NCBI GenBank assembly: GCA_963818725.1
Contig: CAWFTU010000008.1
Coordinates: 1-64,000 of the forward strand
Source of the DNA: DATFDN01 sp963818725
GTDB lineage: Bacteria > Pseudomonadota > Alphaproteobacteria > Acetobacterales > Acetobacteraceae
Direction of reading: 5' to 3'
Length of the DNA: 64,000 bases
Positions 9,307 to 18,130 of this stretch are shown here, piece after piece; the first letter of the stretch is position 1, and every line of letters starts with the position of its first letter. Under the pieces are notes generated by a model. It searched no databases. It had not been told where the DNA came from and saw nothing but the letters and a program-made list of their open reading frames with translations. A program made the translations under genes and the position numbers.

Positions 9307-9834
9307 TCAGCCCTGAATGCCCAGCGCGTCCTTGCATCGCCGCACGCCGCGTAGAATGCCCGGCATCCGGCTTCGATCGATCGGAAACGACACCTGGCTG
9401 GCCTGGCCATTTGGAAAGCCTATGTTGATCTCGCGTTCGCTGGGCAGGATGTTCGCCATTGGGGGGTCTAGCCGCGCCCTGATCCAGTCCCGGTAGTTGA
9501 CCGCGAGGAGCTGGGCGAGGCCCCCGGTGGGACCCGCGCTGGCCTGGCCCACGGCAATCTCCACCGTCGCGATCCCTTTGCGCTCGCCAAATTGCCAGCC
9601 GGGATGCTTGAGGAACAGCGCCGGGTTCCCGCCCTTTCGCCACATGAACAAGAGCACGTCGTCGTCGTGATAAAGGACGAGTGAGCAGGCCCGCTGGTTG
9701 GCCGTCACGTAATGTTCCACCACTTCGGCATTCTGCGTACGCCACCAGATGGTGAGATCCTCCGCCCCGTCGGCGGCGCGCGCCGTGCCCCAGGCGGAGA
9801 GTGCGATCCAAGCGCTCAGGAGGAGAATACGCAT
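9307..9834 (-). CDS. Exported hypothetical protein
   Basis: 175 residues, family not recognised. The start at 9834 gives a clean signal peptide (MRILLLSAWIALSAWGTARA, cleavage after ARA at about residue 20). A longer start at 9876 would bury it. The mature part contains 'DLTIWWRTQNAEVVEHYVTA', two cysteines far apart (NQRACSLV and VRRCKDALG, possibly a disulfide), and a mixed alpha/beta look. A periplasmic location is likely. An IS630 element lies 54 nt upstream (right end of its target TA at 9887), so its promoter may have been altered. Confidence 0.7.
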   Translation of the reverse strand: MRILLLSAWIALSAWGTARAADGAEDLTIWWRTQNAEVVEHYVTANQRACSLVLYHDDDVLLFMWRKGGNPALFLKHPGWQFGERKGIATVEIAVGQASAGPTGGLAQLLAVNYRDWIRARLDPPMANILPSEREINIGFPNGQASQVSFPIDRSRMPGILRGVRRCKDALGIQG

Positions 9835-9888
9835 GCATGGTGGTTGCGCGACAATGGCCTGTCGGGCGAGACACAAAGCGCGGAGCTA

Positions 9889-11085
9889 AACCCCGTCCGG
9901 TTTGAGAGGTGTGGTTTTGGAGGCAGGGTCCCTATCTCCAGGGGATGATGAAACTTAGCCTTGTTCGCTCCTGTCATGCTGCGCGTTGACCATGCCCGGT
10001 GGGGCCAGACGCCGGAGGACCTGCGTCGGCTCGCAACGAGCGCTGCCCATCAACGCACTCGCGAGCGCTTCTTGGCGCTTTACGAGATCACCGAAGAGAG
10101 TTGCGCCACGCAGGTTGCCGAACGCACTGGCCGCCACCCGCAGACCGTGATGGAGTGGCTGCACCTCTACAACGAGCGTGGCCCCGAGGCGCTGACCTAC
10201 CGACGCACTGGCGGCCGTCCCCCCTTTGTCCCGCCATCGCCGCCGTACTCGGCGCAGAGCTCCGTGCGGCCCAGCAGGCTGCGGCCAGCCCATCCGTAGC
10301 CGGAGCTGATCCGCCGCCGCGCTGGACGCTCAAGCGCCTGGTCGGCTGCGTGCGGGCGCGGTTCGGCCGTCTCTGCTGCCGCGAGACCATCCGCGCTGCC
10401 CTGCACCGGCTGGACCTGTCGTGGAAGAAAGCCCGCAAGCTGCTCGGTCGCGCCGATCCCGAACGGCGCGCCGCCTTTCTCGACCGGCTACGGCCGGTGC
10501 TGGACAGCGCCCAGCGCGATCGGCACGTGCTGGTCCACCTCGACGAGGCGCACATCCACCAGGACGCCGATCTCGGCTACGGCTGGGGCGAGCGCGGCAA
10601 GCGCTTCCACGTGGCCTCCTGCTCGCCCGGCCTCGCCGCCAGGGTCTCGCTCTACGGCCTCTACCTCTACAACGAAGGCCAGGTGCGGCTATGGCCCTAT
10701 GCACGGGCCAACGGCGAACACACGATCGATGTGCTGCACCGGCTCCGTGCCGAGTTCCCCGATGGCATGCTCGTCGTGATCTGGGACGGTGTGCCCTGTC
10801 ACCGGGCCAAGGCGGTATGGGCCGCCGCTGCCAGCCTGGGCATCACGCTCATGCCGCTGCCGGCTACAGCCCGGACCTGATGCCGGTCGAGGCGCTGTGG
10901 CGCTGGCTGCGCGAGGACGTCACCTACCATCACTGCCACGCCACGGCCGACGACCTGACCCGGCGCGTCGCCCTGTTCGAGGCCAAGGTCAACCAGAACT
11001 CTTGCGTCGTCGCCGATCGCCTCTGGGTCAAGGACTGCCTCGATCCCGAGGAGGAGAAACTACGATCTCAAACTAGACGCGGTTT
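9889..11085 (+). mobile_element. IS630-family element with TA target duplication (copy with decayed transposase)
   Basis: Terminal inverted repeats: the left end AACCCCGTCCGGTTTGAGA matches the reverse complement of the right end, AACCGCGTCTAGTTTGAGA. Both ends are flanked by TA (9887-9888 and 11086-11087), the IS630/Tc1 target. Length is about 1.2 kb. The transposase inside is split over three frames. Confidence 0.85.
9976..11085 (+). pseudogene. IS630-family transposase, three reading frames
   Basis: N-terminal helix-turn-helix part (9976 to about 10225: 'TEESCATQVAERTGRHPQTV') is followed in another frame by the catalytic core (about 10226-10850: 'HVLVHLDEAHIHQDADLGYG' and 'LVVIWDGVPCHRAKAVW'). 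A third frame holds the C-terminal part (from about 10860: GYSPDLMPVEALWRWLRED). Both shifts fit loss of one C, in runs at about 10220 and 10855. The DDE-type residues are still recognisable (LDEAH, IWDG, PVEALW). Either the element is dead or these are homopolymer errors. A programmed frameshift is less likely, since two would be needed. Confidence 0.8.
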
Positions 11086-11130
11086 AAATACGTAGAACGC
11101 TTTTGGATTGATCGTGTTGCCACGCTATTT

Positions 11131-11172
11131 CGCCCGCCCCCTCCCGGAGGGAGCCACGGGAGGGGGCGGGCG
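11131..11172. repeat. Perfect 15-bp-stem palindrome, REP-like
   Basis: cgcccgccccctccc and its exact reverse complement gggagggggcgggcg are separated by 12 nt. The CCCTCCC/GGGAGGG core relates it to the palindromes at 20145, 34740 and 47375. It lies between the IS630 right end and the SelW-like gene's terminator. Confidence 0.75.
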
Positions 11173-11189
11173 GTGGATTTCTATAGAAA

Positions 11190-11210
11190 GCCCGCCGTCA
11201 CGCGGCGGGC
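11190..11210 (-). terminator. Rho-independent terminator of the SelW-like gene
   Basis: Perfect 8-bp stem gcccgccg / cggcgggc with a 5-nt loop. On the minus strand it is followed directly by TTTCTAT. It lies 35 nt after the TAA of the SelW-like gene and ends that transcript (and any araC read-through). Confidence 0.75.
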
Positions 11211-11244
11211 ACCGCGCTCCTTCCGGGCAGCCGGAAGACGGGCG

Positions 11245-11463
11245 TTACTTGACCGCGGCAAGAACCTCATCGTCGGTTGGGAAGCGGCCGCTCGCCTCCT
11301 TGGAGAACCGCACCGTCCCATCGACCATGATCTCGAAGACGCCCCCACCGCTCTTGCGAAAGAGCACCTCGCTGGCGGGCGCCTGTGCCATGATCATGTC
11401 CCGCGCCCGTTTGGCGCGCGGCTCATAGCCTCATAGTCCGCAATATTCGATCTCGACCCTCAT
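11245..11463 (-). CDS. SelW-like (Rdx family) selenoprotein with in-frame UGA
   Basis: 72-codon thioredoxin-like Rdx/SelW family protein. Codons 8-11 read Cys-Gly-Leu-UGA, followed by Gly-Tyr: exactly the CxxU-GY redox motif of selenoprotein W. The rest is typical of the family: 'VEIEYCGLUGYEPRAKRA', then 'RKSGGGVFEIMVDGTVRFS' and a C-terminal 'FPTDDEVLAAVK' before TAA. The start ATG at 11463 has AAGGAGA upstream. The UGA is at 11431-11433, and a strong hairpin follows it at 11401-11421. The gene is easily missed because the UGA splits it. The alternatives are a TGC-to-TGA error or mutation. Sec is favoured because the UGA falls on the one position where the family carries Sec and the rest of the frame is open. 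The gene sits 94 nt downstream of araC on the same strand. The function is probably a small thiol/selenol oxidoreductase. Confidence 0.82.
11401..11421 (-). promoter_or_regulatory. Candidate bacterial SECIS hairpin
   Basis: On the minus-strand transcript the stem starts nine bases after the UGA. CCGCGC pairs with GCGCGG, then one bulged G, two more C-G pairs, and a four-base AAAC loop: eight pairs in 21 nt. Bacterial SECIS elements lie inside the coding region just downstream of the UGA, as here. The loop is small and the primary consensus is weak in this element class, so folding and spacing are the main support. Confidence 0.6.
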
Positions 11464-11556
11464 CACCCAGTCTCCTTGCTTGATGGCGGCCGGCGCGAGC
11501 ACGGCCAGCGCGAGCTTGGCCCAAATGACACGCGCACACCAGGCGTGAATCGCGTC

Positions 11557-12381
11557 CTATCGCCGCGCGGCCGATCCCAGGCAGCGCAGGCCGCCGGGAG
11601 TCATTCCAAAAGCCGCCCGGATCGCCGCTCCGAACGCGGGCGTGCTGGTATAGCCCACGCGCGCGGCGGCGCGGGCCGGCGTCACACCGGCCGCGAGCAG
11701 CGCGATGGCCTCAGTGAGCCGGAGCTGGCGGCGCCACTGCTGAAAGCTCATCCCCATCTCCCGACGGAACAGTCGCGCGAGCGTGCGCACCGACGCGCCG
11801 GCCTCGGCGGCCAGCAGGTCGAGGCTGCGCGCCTCGTCCGGATGGGCGCGCAACCAAGCGACGAGGCGACACAGGCGCGGATCGCGCGGCATCGGCACGG
11901 CGAGCGGCAGGGACGGGGCGCGCGCGATCTCGTCCAGCGCCAGCGCGGCAAGGTGGCGGTCCCGCCCTTTCAGAATCCCAGTCGAGCGGCTCGGCGCAGG
12001 CCGCAAGGATCAGCTCGCGGAGCAGCGGCGAGACGGCGATGACCGTCACCCTGGGCGGCGCCACCCGCGCGGCGTCGGGGCGCAGGAACAACGCGCGCAG
12101 GGCGACCGGCCCATCCATGTGGACGGCGTGCGACAGGTCGGCGGGATGAAGAGGCCGGTGCCGGGGGGAAGGGCGTAGCGCGCGTCATCGGTGACGACGC
12201 GCAGCACGCCCGAGATGGTGTAGAGAAGCTGCGCCCGCCGGTGACGATGCGGCTCGGTGGCGAAGCCGTCGGGATAGTCCTGCGTGAAACCGACGACGCT
12301 GCGCGGGGCGCGCTCGTGCGCGACGGTGCGGGTGTTGCGGTCGTGCGGCTGTCCGATACGCGACATGATGTGGCCGGACAT
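11557..12381 (-). pseudogene. AraC-family transcriptional regulator, two frameshifts
   Basis: Cupin-type sensor (start at 12381 or 12366; 'RAQLLYTISGVLRVVTDDAR', 'LPPGTGLFIPP') plus a C-terminal AraC DNA-binding domain with two helix-turn-helices ('GASVRTLARLFRREMGMSFQ', 'AARVGYTSTPAFGAAIRAAF'). The frame is lost at about 12150 (one base missing after ATCCC) and regained at about 11970 (one extra A in GAAAGGG). In the correct frames the domains join with no gap. It is divergent from an MFS gene that is itself cut by IS21. The classic arrangement suggests this regulator controlled that exporter. It may be a decayed pair, or only the sequence may be faulty. Confidence 0.8.
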
Positions 12382-12442
12382 CGTGGCGCGGACAGCCTAG
12401 ATCGGGCGGCGAGTGGCGCAAAGAACCCGGAACCCGCAGCCG

Positions 12443-13471
12443 ATGCCCAATCCCGTCCGCCGTCAGATCGCCTTCATCAATCTCGCCCACGGGCTGACGC
12501 ACTACTCCCTGCTGATCCTGCCCACGGCGGTCCTGGTCATGGCCCGCCCCGGCGGCGCCTTCGGGTCGGAGTACGGAGCGATCCTCGCCCTGGCGACTGG
12601 CGGGTTCGTGCTCTATGGCGCGGGCTCGCTGCCGCAGGGCTGGCTCGCCGCGCGGCTTGGCCGCAAGGCGATGCTGGCCGCCTTTTTCGTCGGCACGGGG
12701 CTGTCGCTGGCCGCCGCCGGGCTGGTGTCCTCGCCGCTGGCCCTCGCGCTCGCGCTGGCGGCGGCCGGCCTGTTCGCGGCGATCTATCACCCGATCGGCA
12801 CGGCCATGCTGGTGGATGCCGCCGGCAACCCGCCCGGACGCGCGATCGGGGTCAACGGGGTGTGCGGCAATGTCGGCGTGGCGCTGGCTCCCGTCGTCAC
12901 CGGGCTGCTGGCCAACGCGGCGAGCTGGCGGGCGGCTTTCCTGGCGCCGGGGCTGATCTGCCTCGCCGCCGAGCTGCTGTGGCTGCGCCTGCCCGCCGTC
13001 GAGCACGCCCATCAGCGTGGACGCGCGGCCTTCCCGCCGATTCCGCGCGTCCTGGTGCGTCGCGCGGTGATCGTGCTGTTGCTGATCGCGGCCGTTTCAG
13101 GACTGGTATTCAACGCGTTCACGCTGCTGCTGCCGAAGCTGATGCAAGACCGGCTGGCCGACAGCCCGGACCTGCTGCCGCTGGTGGGCGCCGCCGCGTT
13201 CGGGGTCACGCTCTGCGGCGCGCTGACACAGTTCACCGTCGGCCGACTGATCGATCGCCTGACCTTGCGCCGCGTCTTCCTGCCCCTCGCGGTCGTGCTC
13301 GCGCCGAGCCTCGCGGCGCTGGCCTGGCTGCACGGCTGGGCCGTGCTGCCAGTCGCGGGCGCGGTCGCGGCGGTGATCTTCGGCCAGGTGACGGTCAACG
13401 AGACGATGACCGCCCGCTACATCTCCCCCGAGATGCGGGCGCGGATGTACTCGGTGCGGTTCTTCGTGGGG
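12443..13471 (+). pseudogene. MFS transporter truncated by IS21
   Basis: About 343 residues of a 12-helix MFS permease ('INLAHGLTHYSLLILPTAVL' at the N-terminus, 'GSLPQGWLAARLGRKAMLAA' motif A, 'YHPIGTAMLVDAAG'). It resembles the fosmidomycin-resistance (Fsr) type. The ORF ends abruptly at 'ARMYSVRFFVG', where IS21 begins at 13472; the last two helices are missing. The downstream part does not reappear in this window after the IS21/IS481 block, so this is a true truncation, not a simple insertion. Start ATG at 12443 is preferred over 12413 by the MFS N-terminus. Divergent from the araC gene. Confidence 0.85.
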
Positions 13472-14728
13472 TGTGTTTCGGCGTGCAATTTTGACCCCCT
13501 GAGCCGGGGGATCGGCGTGCAATTTTGACCCCTGAATGTGTGGCTGCTGGGCTGCCTGCTTCAGTTCGAGGTGGGCGGTGGGGGATGCTGATTGTGGAGA
13601 CGGTCGGCCGGATCAGACGCGAGCACTTCGTCAGGGGCAAGTCGATCAAGGAGATCGCGCGTGACCTGAAGGTGTCGCGCAACACGGTTCGCAAGGTGCT
13701 GCGGTCGGGCGAGACGTCGTTCTCGTATGAGCGGGAGGTTCAGCCGCGTCCCAAGATCGGGCATTGGAAGGCGGAGCTGGACAAGCTGCTGACGAAGAAC
13801 GCCGAGAGCGGGACGCGCGAACGGCTGACGCTCGTTCGCCTCTTCGAGGAGTGGCGAGGGTTGGGCCACGACGGCGGCTACGCCGCAATTCGCCGCTATG
13901 CCCGGCTTTGGAGCGGGCAGCACGCCGGACAGACGGCCGAGGCGTATGTGCCGCTGTCGTTCGCGCCGGGTGAGGCCTACCAGTTCGACTGGAGCCACGA
14001 AGTCGTCCTGATGAGCGGCGTCACGGTGACGGTGACGGTCGCGCACATTCGCCTGTGCCACAGCCGCATGATGTTCGTTCGCGCCTGCCCGCGCGAGACG
14101 CAGGAGATGGTGTTCGACGCCCACGAGCGGGCGTTTGCCTTCTTCAAGGGCGCCTGCACACGCGGCGTCTACGACAACATGAAGACAGCGGTGGAGGCGG
14201 TGTTTGTCGGCAAGGACCGGCAATACAATCGCCGCTTTCTGCAGATGTGCGCCCATCACCTGGTGGACCCGGTTGCCTGCACACCGGCCGCGGGCTGGGA
14301 GAAGGGCCAGGTGGAGAGCCAGGCCGGCTTGGTGCGCGAGCGCTTCCTCACGCCACGGCTGCGGGTGAACAGCTACGACGAACTGAATGGTTGGCTGTTG
14401 GACAAGTGCATCGCCTACGCCAAGGCGCATGCCCATCCGGAGCGCCCCGAGCAGACAGTGTGGGAGGTGTTCGAGGACGAGCGGCCAAAGCTGGTTCCCC
14501 ACTGCGGTCGCTTCGACGGCTTCCACGCGCTGGCGGCCTCGGTGTCGAAGACCTGCCTGGTCCGCTTCGACAAAAACAAGTGCTCGGTCAGCGCCGGGGC
14601 GGTCGGCCGACCTGTCGAGATCCACGCCTATGCCGACCGGATCGTCATCCGTCAGGACGGACGCGCCGTAGGGGAACATCGCCGCCGCTATGGACGGGGC
14701 GAGACAATCTACGATCCTTGGCATTACG
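13472..14728 (+). mobile_element. IS21-family element, left part only
   Basis: The left end TGTGTTTCGGCGTGCAATTT is followed by a second copy of the subterminal repeat TCGGCGTGCAATTTTGACCC about 40 nt in. This left end is identical to the full copy starting at 52561. The right part, including istB, is missing: the element stops at 14728 where IS481 starts. Confidence 0.93.
13585..14728 (+). pseudogene. istA: istA transposase, 3' end lost
   Basis: IS21 IstA: N-terminal helix-turn-helix ('KSIKEIARDLKVSRNTVRKV'), then the rve/DDE core ('GEAYQFDWSHEVVLMSGVTV', 'GVYDNMKTAVEAVFVGKDR', 'GWEKGQVESQAGLVRERFL'). Start ATG at 13585. Compared with the copy at 52674 it lacks a 13-bp duplication and keeps its frame up to the break. 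The sequence stops at 'RGETIYDPWHYV', about 115 residues before the normal end, at the IS481 boundary. No istB follows, so the element cannot move by itself. Confidence 0.9.
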
Positions 14729-15941
14729 TGTACTAGCTGACATTTGATCGGACAGCTGGCCTGTATGGTGCCGGATGGATCATGTCTGACCGACGTCAGG
14801 CGGCGTTGAGCATTTTTCCCCTGGCGAGCGGGAGGGTGTCAAGGAAGGTCTGCATCGGGGTCTTGCCGTAGCACCAGCGGCCCTGATGAGGGCGTTGCTC
14901 ATTATAGCTGCTGACCCAGACATCGAGATCGGCCTGTAGCTGCTCGATGCTGCTGTAGATGCGCTTGCGGAAGGCGACCTGATAGAACTCGTGCAGCACC
15001 GTTTTGTGGAAGCGCTCGCAGATCCCGTTGGTTTGCGGACTCTTTGCCTTGGTCCGGCTGTGGTCGATGTCCTCGATCGCCAGGTAGAGCTCGTATTCGT
15101 GGGCCTGCGAGGTGCCGCAATACTCGGTGCCGCGATCGGTCAGCACGCGGGACAGCTTGACCCCGTGCTCGTCGAAGAACGGCACCACGCGGTCGTTCAG
15201 CAGGTCGGCGGCGGTGATCGGGGCCTTGCGGTCGTAGAGCTTGGCGAACGCCACCTTGGAGTGGGTGTCGACGCAGGTCTGCTGATAGATCCGCCCGACC
15301 CCCTTGAGCGTGCCGACATAGAAGGTGTCCTGGGCCAGGCAGTAGCCCGGACACTCGCTCTCGAACTCGCCATGCGCCTCGTTGTCCTGCCGGGCCCGCT
15401 CCAAGGCGGCGACCTGGGCTTCGGTCAGCACCAGGCCGTCCTGTGCGCTCTTGGCCTCGAGTGCCTTGAGCCGCTTCTTCATGGTCTCCAGGTCGTGGCG
15501 CTGCCAGACACAGCGCACCCCGGCCGGGGAAATCGTCAGGCCGCGCTTCTTCAGCTCCTTGGCCACCCGGACTTGGCCAAAGGCCGGCTGCTCGACGGCC
15601 AGCCCGACGACCGCCTGCTCGATGGCCGGCTCCACCCGATTGCGCAGGATTGGCTTGCGCCGGGTCATCTCCGCCAGCGCGATCTCGCCGCCCTTTTCGT
15701 AGAGCTCCTGAAAGCGGTAGAAGCTGTCGCGCGAGTATCCCATGATCTTGCAGGCCTGCGACACATTGCCGAGCTGTTTGGCCAGCTCCAGCAGGCCTAC
15801 CTTGGCCCGGATTACCTTGCGTTCGTTGGTCATGGTCGGCTCCTCGGTTCTGGGCGACCGGAGCGAGACATTCCTGTCCTCCGGTCCCGGGTTGCCCGCA
15901 CCAAACAAACCAGATTGTCAGATTAAATCCTAGCTAGTACA
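14729..15941 (-). mobile_element. IS481-family element
   Basis: Ends TGTACTAGCTGACATTTGAT (left) and, as reverse complement of the right end, TGTACTAGCTAGGATTTAAT, form the inverted repeats. Left flank is istA (...gcattacg) and right flank is a glycosidase gene (catcagg...). The flanks show no matching target duplication, so DNA between two insertions was probably deleted. Confidence 0.85.
14796..15833 (-). CDS. IS481-family transposase
   Basis: 345-residue DDE integrase-type transposase, apparently intact. N-terminal helix-turn-helix: 'QLGNVSQACKIMGYSRDSFY'. Catalytic core: first Asp in CLAQDTFYVG, second in 'SRVLTDRGTEYCG', Glu in 'QTNGICERFHKTVLHEFYQ'. The start at 15833 (MTNERKV) is used; 25 further codons upstream would extend into the terminal region. 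It fills the element and reads toward the IS21 remnant. Confidence 0.92.
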   Translation of the reverse strand: MTNERKVIRAKVGLLELAKQLGNVSQACKIMGYSRDSFYRFQELYEKGGEIALAEMTRRKPILRNRVEPAIEQAVVGLAVEQPAFGQVRVAKELKKRGLTISPAGVRCVWQRHDLETMKKRLKALEAKSAQDGLVLTEAQVAALERARQDNEAHGEFESECPGYCLAQDTFYVGTLKGVGRIYQQTCVDTHSKVAFAKLYDRKAPITAADLLNDRVVPFFDEHGVKLSRVLTDRGTEYCGTSQAHEYELYLAIEDIDHSRTKAKSPQTNGICERFHKTVLHEFYQVAFRKRIYSSIEQLQADLDVWVSSYNEQRPHQGRWCYGKTPMQTFLDTLPLARGKMLNAA

Positions 15942-16406
15942 CATCAGGATGGGGGAATTGTCGCCGGCGCCGCGGATGGCGTTGTAGTTGCTGACAATCT
16001 GCGCCTCCACGGAAGGCACATCGGCTCCGTAGCCCGGTTCGTTCATCGTGCCGAACCAGACATAGGGGTTGTCCTTGTACGTCGCGGCGAGACTTGCGTA
16101 CCAATCGTCTTCCGAGGTGAGGGCTGAACCCGTCTCAAGGTGAGTGTTGTTGCTCGCGTCGCCAGAATGGTCCTCGATCTCGACAACCACCTTCTTGGCC
16201 GTCAGCGTCTGCACGAGGGCACTGATCGTTGAGGGATCAGTTGACGGTGTGGCGGCCACCCTGACCATGTTGATGCCGGGGAAGGTCGCGAGGATGGTGT
16301 TCCCGTCCACCTGGCCTGGGAAGGCATCAATTCCCTTGGCCAGGAAATCCGTGCCGCCCGGGGCGATGATCTCTCCGTTCGAGACGTGGAATTCTCCGGT
16401 CGCCAT
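15942..16406 (-). pseudogene. GH5-type (cellulase-like) glycoside hydrolase, N-terminal fragment
   Basis: 155 codons of a TIM-barrel glycosidase. It shows 'AKGIDAFPGQVDGNTILATF', 'GINMVRVAATPST', 'KKVVVEIEDHSGDASN' and the acid/base motif 'VWFGTMNEPG' (Asn-Glu-Pro). Start ATG at 16406 with GAGGTGA upstream. No signal peptide is apparent. The reading frame runs into IS481 after 'DNSPILM' and stops inside it, so the second catalytic Glu and the rest of the barrel are gone. The gene is broken. AT-rich DNA upstream (16440-16560) is a likely promoter region. Confidence 0.75.
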
Positions 16407-16785
16407 GGTTTCACCTCGCTTTCGGTCCACACAGGCAGATCGTTGCGAATATGTTCTCACTTTTCCGTGGGCTTCGCAAGATAATACGTCATCAAAACGT
16501 TACGGAATCGTATACGATGCCGCTCTCGCGCAGGGACTCCGGCAAGTTGGATTTGGTGTACGGCTAAACGCGCGTGCCGGATGTTTCAAAAGCAATCACA
16601 GCCCGGATGCAAATTCGCCAACCTGCCGTGTTCCACCAGCCCAGGTAGGCTTTTTTCTGGATTCCCGCGTTCGGATTGTGCTGCGAAAGTCGCGGCGCGG
16701 CGCGGCGATGGGTTGCGGGGGTGGTTCCGCGATGCGCGGACCCGTCCGGAGCCGCCCGGAGGGGGCGTGGCGAGAGCCGCGCCGG

Positions 16786-17116
16786 CGTGGCTGAGGCGCC
16801 GTGCCCACGCGGCTGCCAGCCTGGTTCTGGCCCGCGGCGGGTTGAGCCTCGTCAGCGCCGCGAAGGCGCGCCCGGCATTGCCGGCAAACGAGGCGTATCG
16901 CGCCCGGGCAAACCCGTGATGGCGCTTGAGGGTGCTGAACACGGCCTCGCCCGGGGCGCGGCGGCGGGCGATCAGGCGATTGCGCGTGCGCTGCCAAAAG
17001 GGCAGCGCCGGGTGCCAGCGGTTGGCGCGGCGCACGGTCCGCTCCTTGGTGCGCATGGCCGCCAGTCGGGCGCGCCGGGCCTTCTGCGCGTGGGCGCGAT
17101 CCCCAAGCGCGACCAT
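16786..17116 (-). pseudogene. IS5-family transposase C-terminal remnant
   Basis: About 110 codons matching the C-terminal end of IS5-type transposases: 'ALPFWQRTRNRLIARRRAPG', EAVFSTLKRHHGFARARYAS, 'NAGRAFAALTRLN'. The N-terminal half with the first DDE residues is absent, and no terminal repeat was found. It lies 19 nt downstream of nusB, whose 3' neighbourhood it invaded. Confidence 0.7.
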
Positions 17117-17135
17117 GACGCGAGGGGAAACGAAG

Positions 17136-17627
17136 TCACCCCACCCCAAACTCCTCCGGCCGCAGCAGCCGCGCCAGGCGGTCGAGCACGCCATTGGCCA
17201 GGCGCGGCTCCTCGCCCGAGAAGAAGCCGTGCGCCACGTCCAGGTACTCGTTGATGACCACCCGCGCCGGCGGGCCGTCGGAGAGGGCAAGCTCGGCCCC
17301 GCCCGCGCGCATCAAGGCGCGCAGCACCGGATCGATGCGGTTGAGCGGCCAACCCTCGGGCAGCGCCTCCGTCAGCATCCGGTCGATCGTGTCCTGTCGC
17401 GCCACCGCGGCGCGCACGATGCGCGCGAACAGCGGCACCTCCGCGCGCGGCACGCGGCCCTCCTCGAACCCGTCCGTCCCCGGCAGCGCGCCCAGCCGGT
17501 GGCGCACGAACTGATCGATCACCGCCTCCGGGCTGTCCTGCGCCTGCTCGCTCTGGAACAGCGCCTGAACGGCGGCGACGCGCGAGGCTGTGCGCGCGCG
17601 CGGGCGCGGCCTCGGCACCTTCTCCAT
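17136..17627 (-). CDS. nusB: Transcription antitermination factor NusB
   Basis: 163 residues. NusB binds the boxA RNA with NusE/S10 in rRNA antitermination. The family signature is clear: 'ASRVAAVQALFQSEQAQDSP' at the N-terminus, RIDPVLRALMRAGGAEL, and 'ARVVINEYLDVAHGFFSGEE' ahead of 'NGVLDRLARLLRPEE'. It is the last gene of the glyA-nrdR-ribD-ribE-ribB-ribH-nusB operon, 20 nt after ribH. The basic N-terminal extension (PRPRPRARTASR) is usual in alphaproteobacteria. Confidence 0.95.
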   Translation of the reverse strand: MEKVPRPRPRARTASRVAAVQALFQSEQAQDSPEAVIDQFVRHRLGALPGTDGFEEGRVPRAEVPLFARIVRAAVARQDTIDRMLTEALPEGWPLNRIDPVLRALMRAGGAELALSDGPPARVVINEYLDVAHGFFSGEEPRLANGVLDRLARLLRPEEFGVG

Positions 17628-17647
17628 CGAACCTCTCCTATGACGGG

Positions 17648-18130
17648 CTAGGACGCGGCGAACCGCCGCGCCGCAGCGATCTGCATCAGCGCCGCGACAG
17701 CGGCCTCCGCGCCCTTGTTGTGTCCGTCCTGGCCGGACCGCGCCAACGCTTGGTCAATCCTGTCCACGGTCAGCAGTCCCGTCCCAAGCGCCAGGCCGAA
17801 CTGCAACGCGACCGCCATCATCCCCGCCATCGTCTCCCGGCATATATGGTCGTAGTGGTCGGTCTCGCCACGTATGATGCAGCCGAGCGCGACGAAAGCG
17901 TCAAACCGCGCCGCCCCGCGCAGCACAAGGCGGATCGCCTGGGGCAATTCGAACGCGCCGGCCACGTCCAGCGTCGCGCGCTCCGCTTTCGCCTCGGCCA
18001 GGATGCGCTCGGCGCCGCGCGTCAGCCCCTCCACCACGTCCCGGTAGTAGGGGGCGCGCACGACCAGGACGCGCGGCGGGGGCCCCGCGAGCGGCGGGGC
18101 GACGGGCAGCGCCGCGTCCATGGTGCTCAT
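17648..18130 (-). CDS. ribH: 6,7-dimethyl-8-ribityllumazine synthase
   Basis: 160 residues, full length. It condenses 5-amino-6-ribitylamino-uracil with 3,4-dihydroxy-2-butanone 4-phosphate to lumazine, the penultimate step of riboflavin synthesis. Motifs: 'VAGAFELPQAIRLVLR' and 'ALGCIIRGETDHYDHICRET', containing the catalytic His region, and 'GLLTVDRIDQALARSG' and GHNKGAEAA. Its start overlaps the ribB stop by four bases, so translation is likely coupled to RibB, which makes its substrate. Confidence 0.97.
   Translation of the reverse strand: MSTMDAALPVAPPLAGPPPRVLVVRAPYYRDVVEGLTRGAERILAEAKAERATLDVAGAFELPQAIRLVLRGAARFDAFVALGCIIRGETDHYDHICRETMAGMMAVALQFGLALGTGLLTVDRIDQALARSGQDGHNKGAEAAVAALMQIAAARRFAAS

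Noticed and set aside
11401..11421. The hairpin after the SelW UGA as a terminator
   Set aside because: It is inside the reading frame and lacks a T-tract; the real terminator is at 11190-11210.
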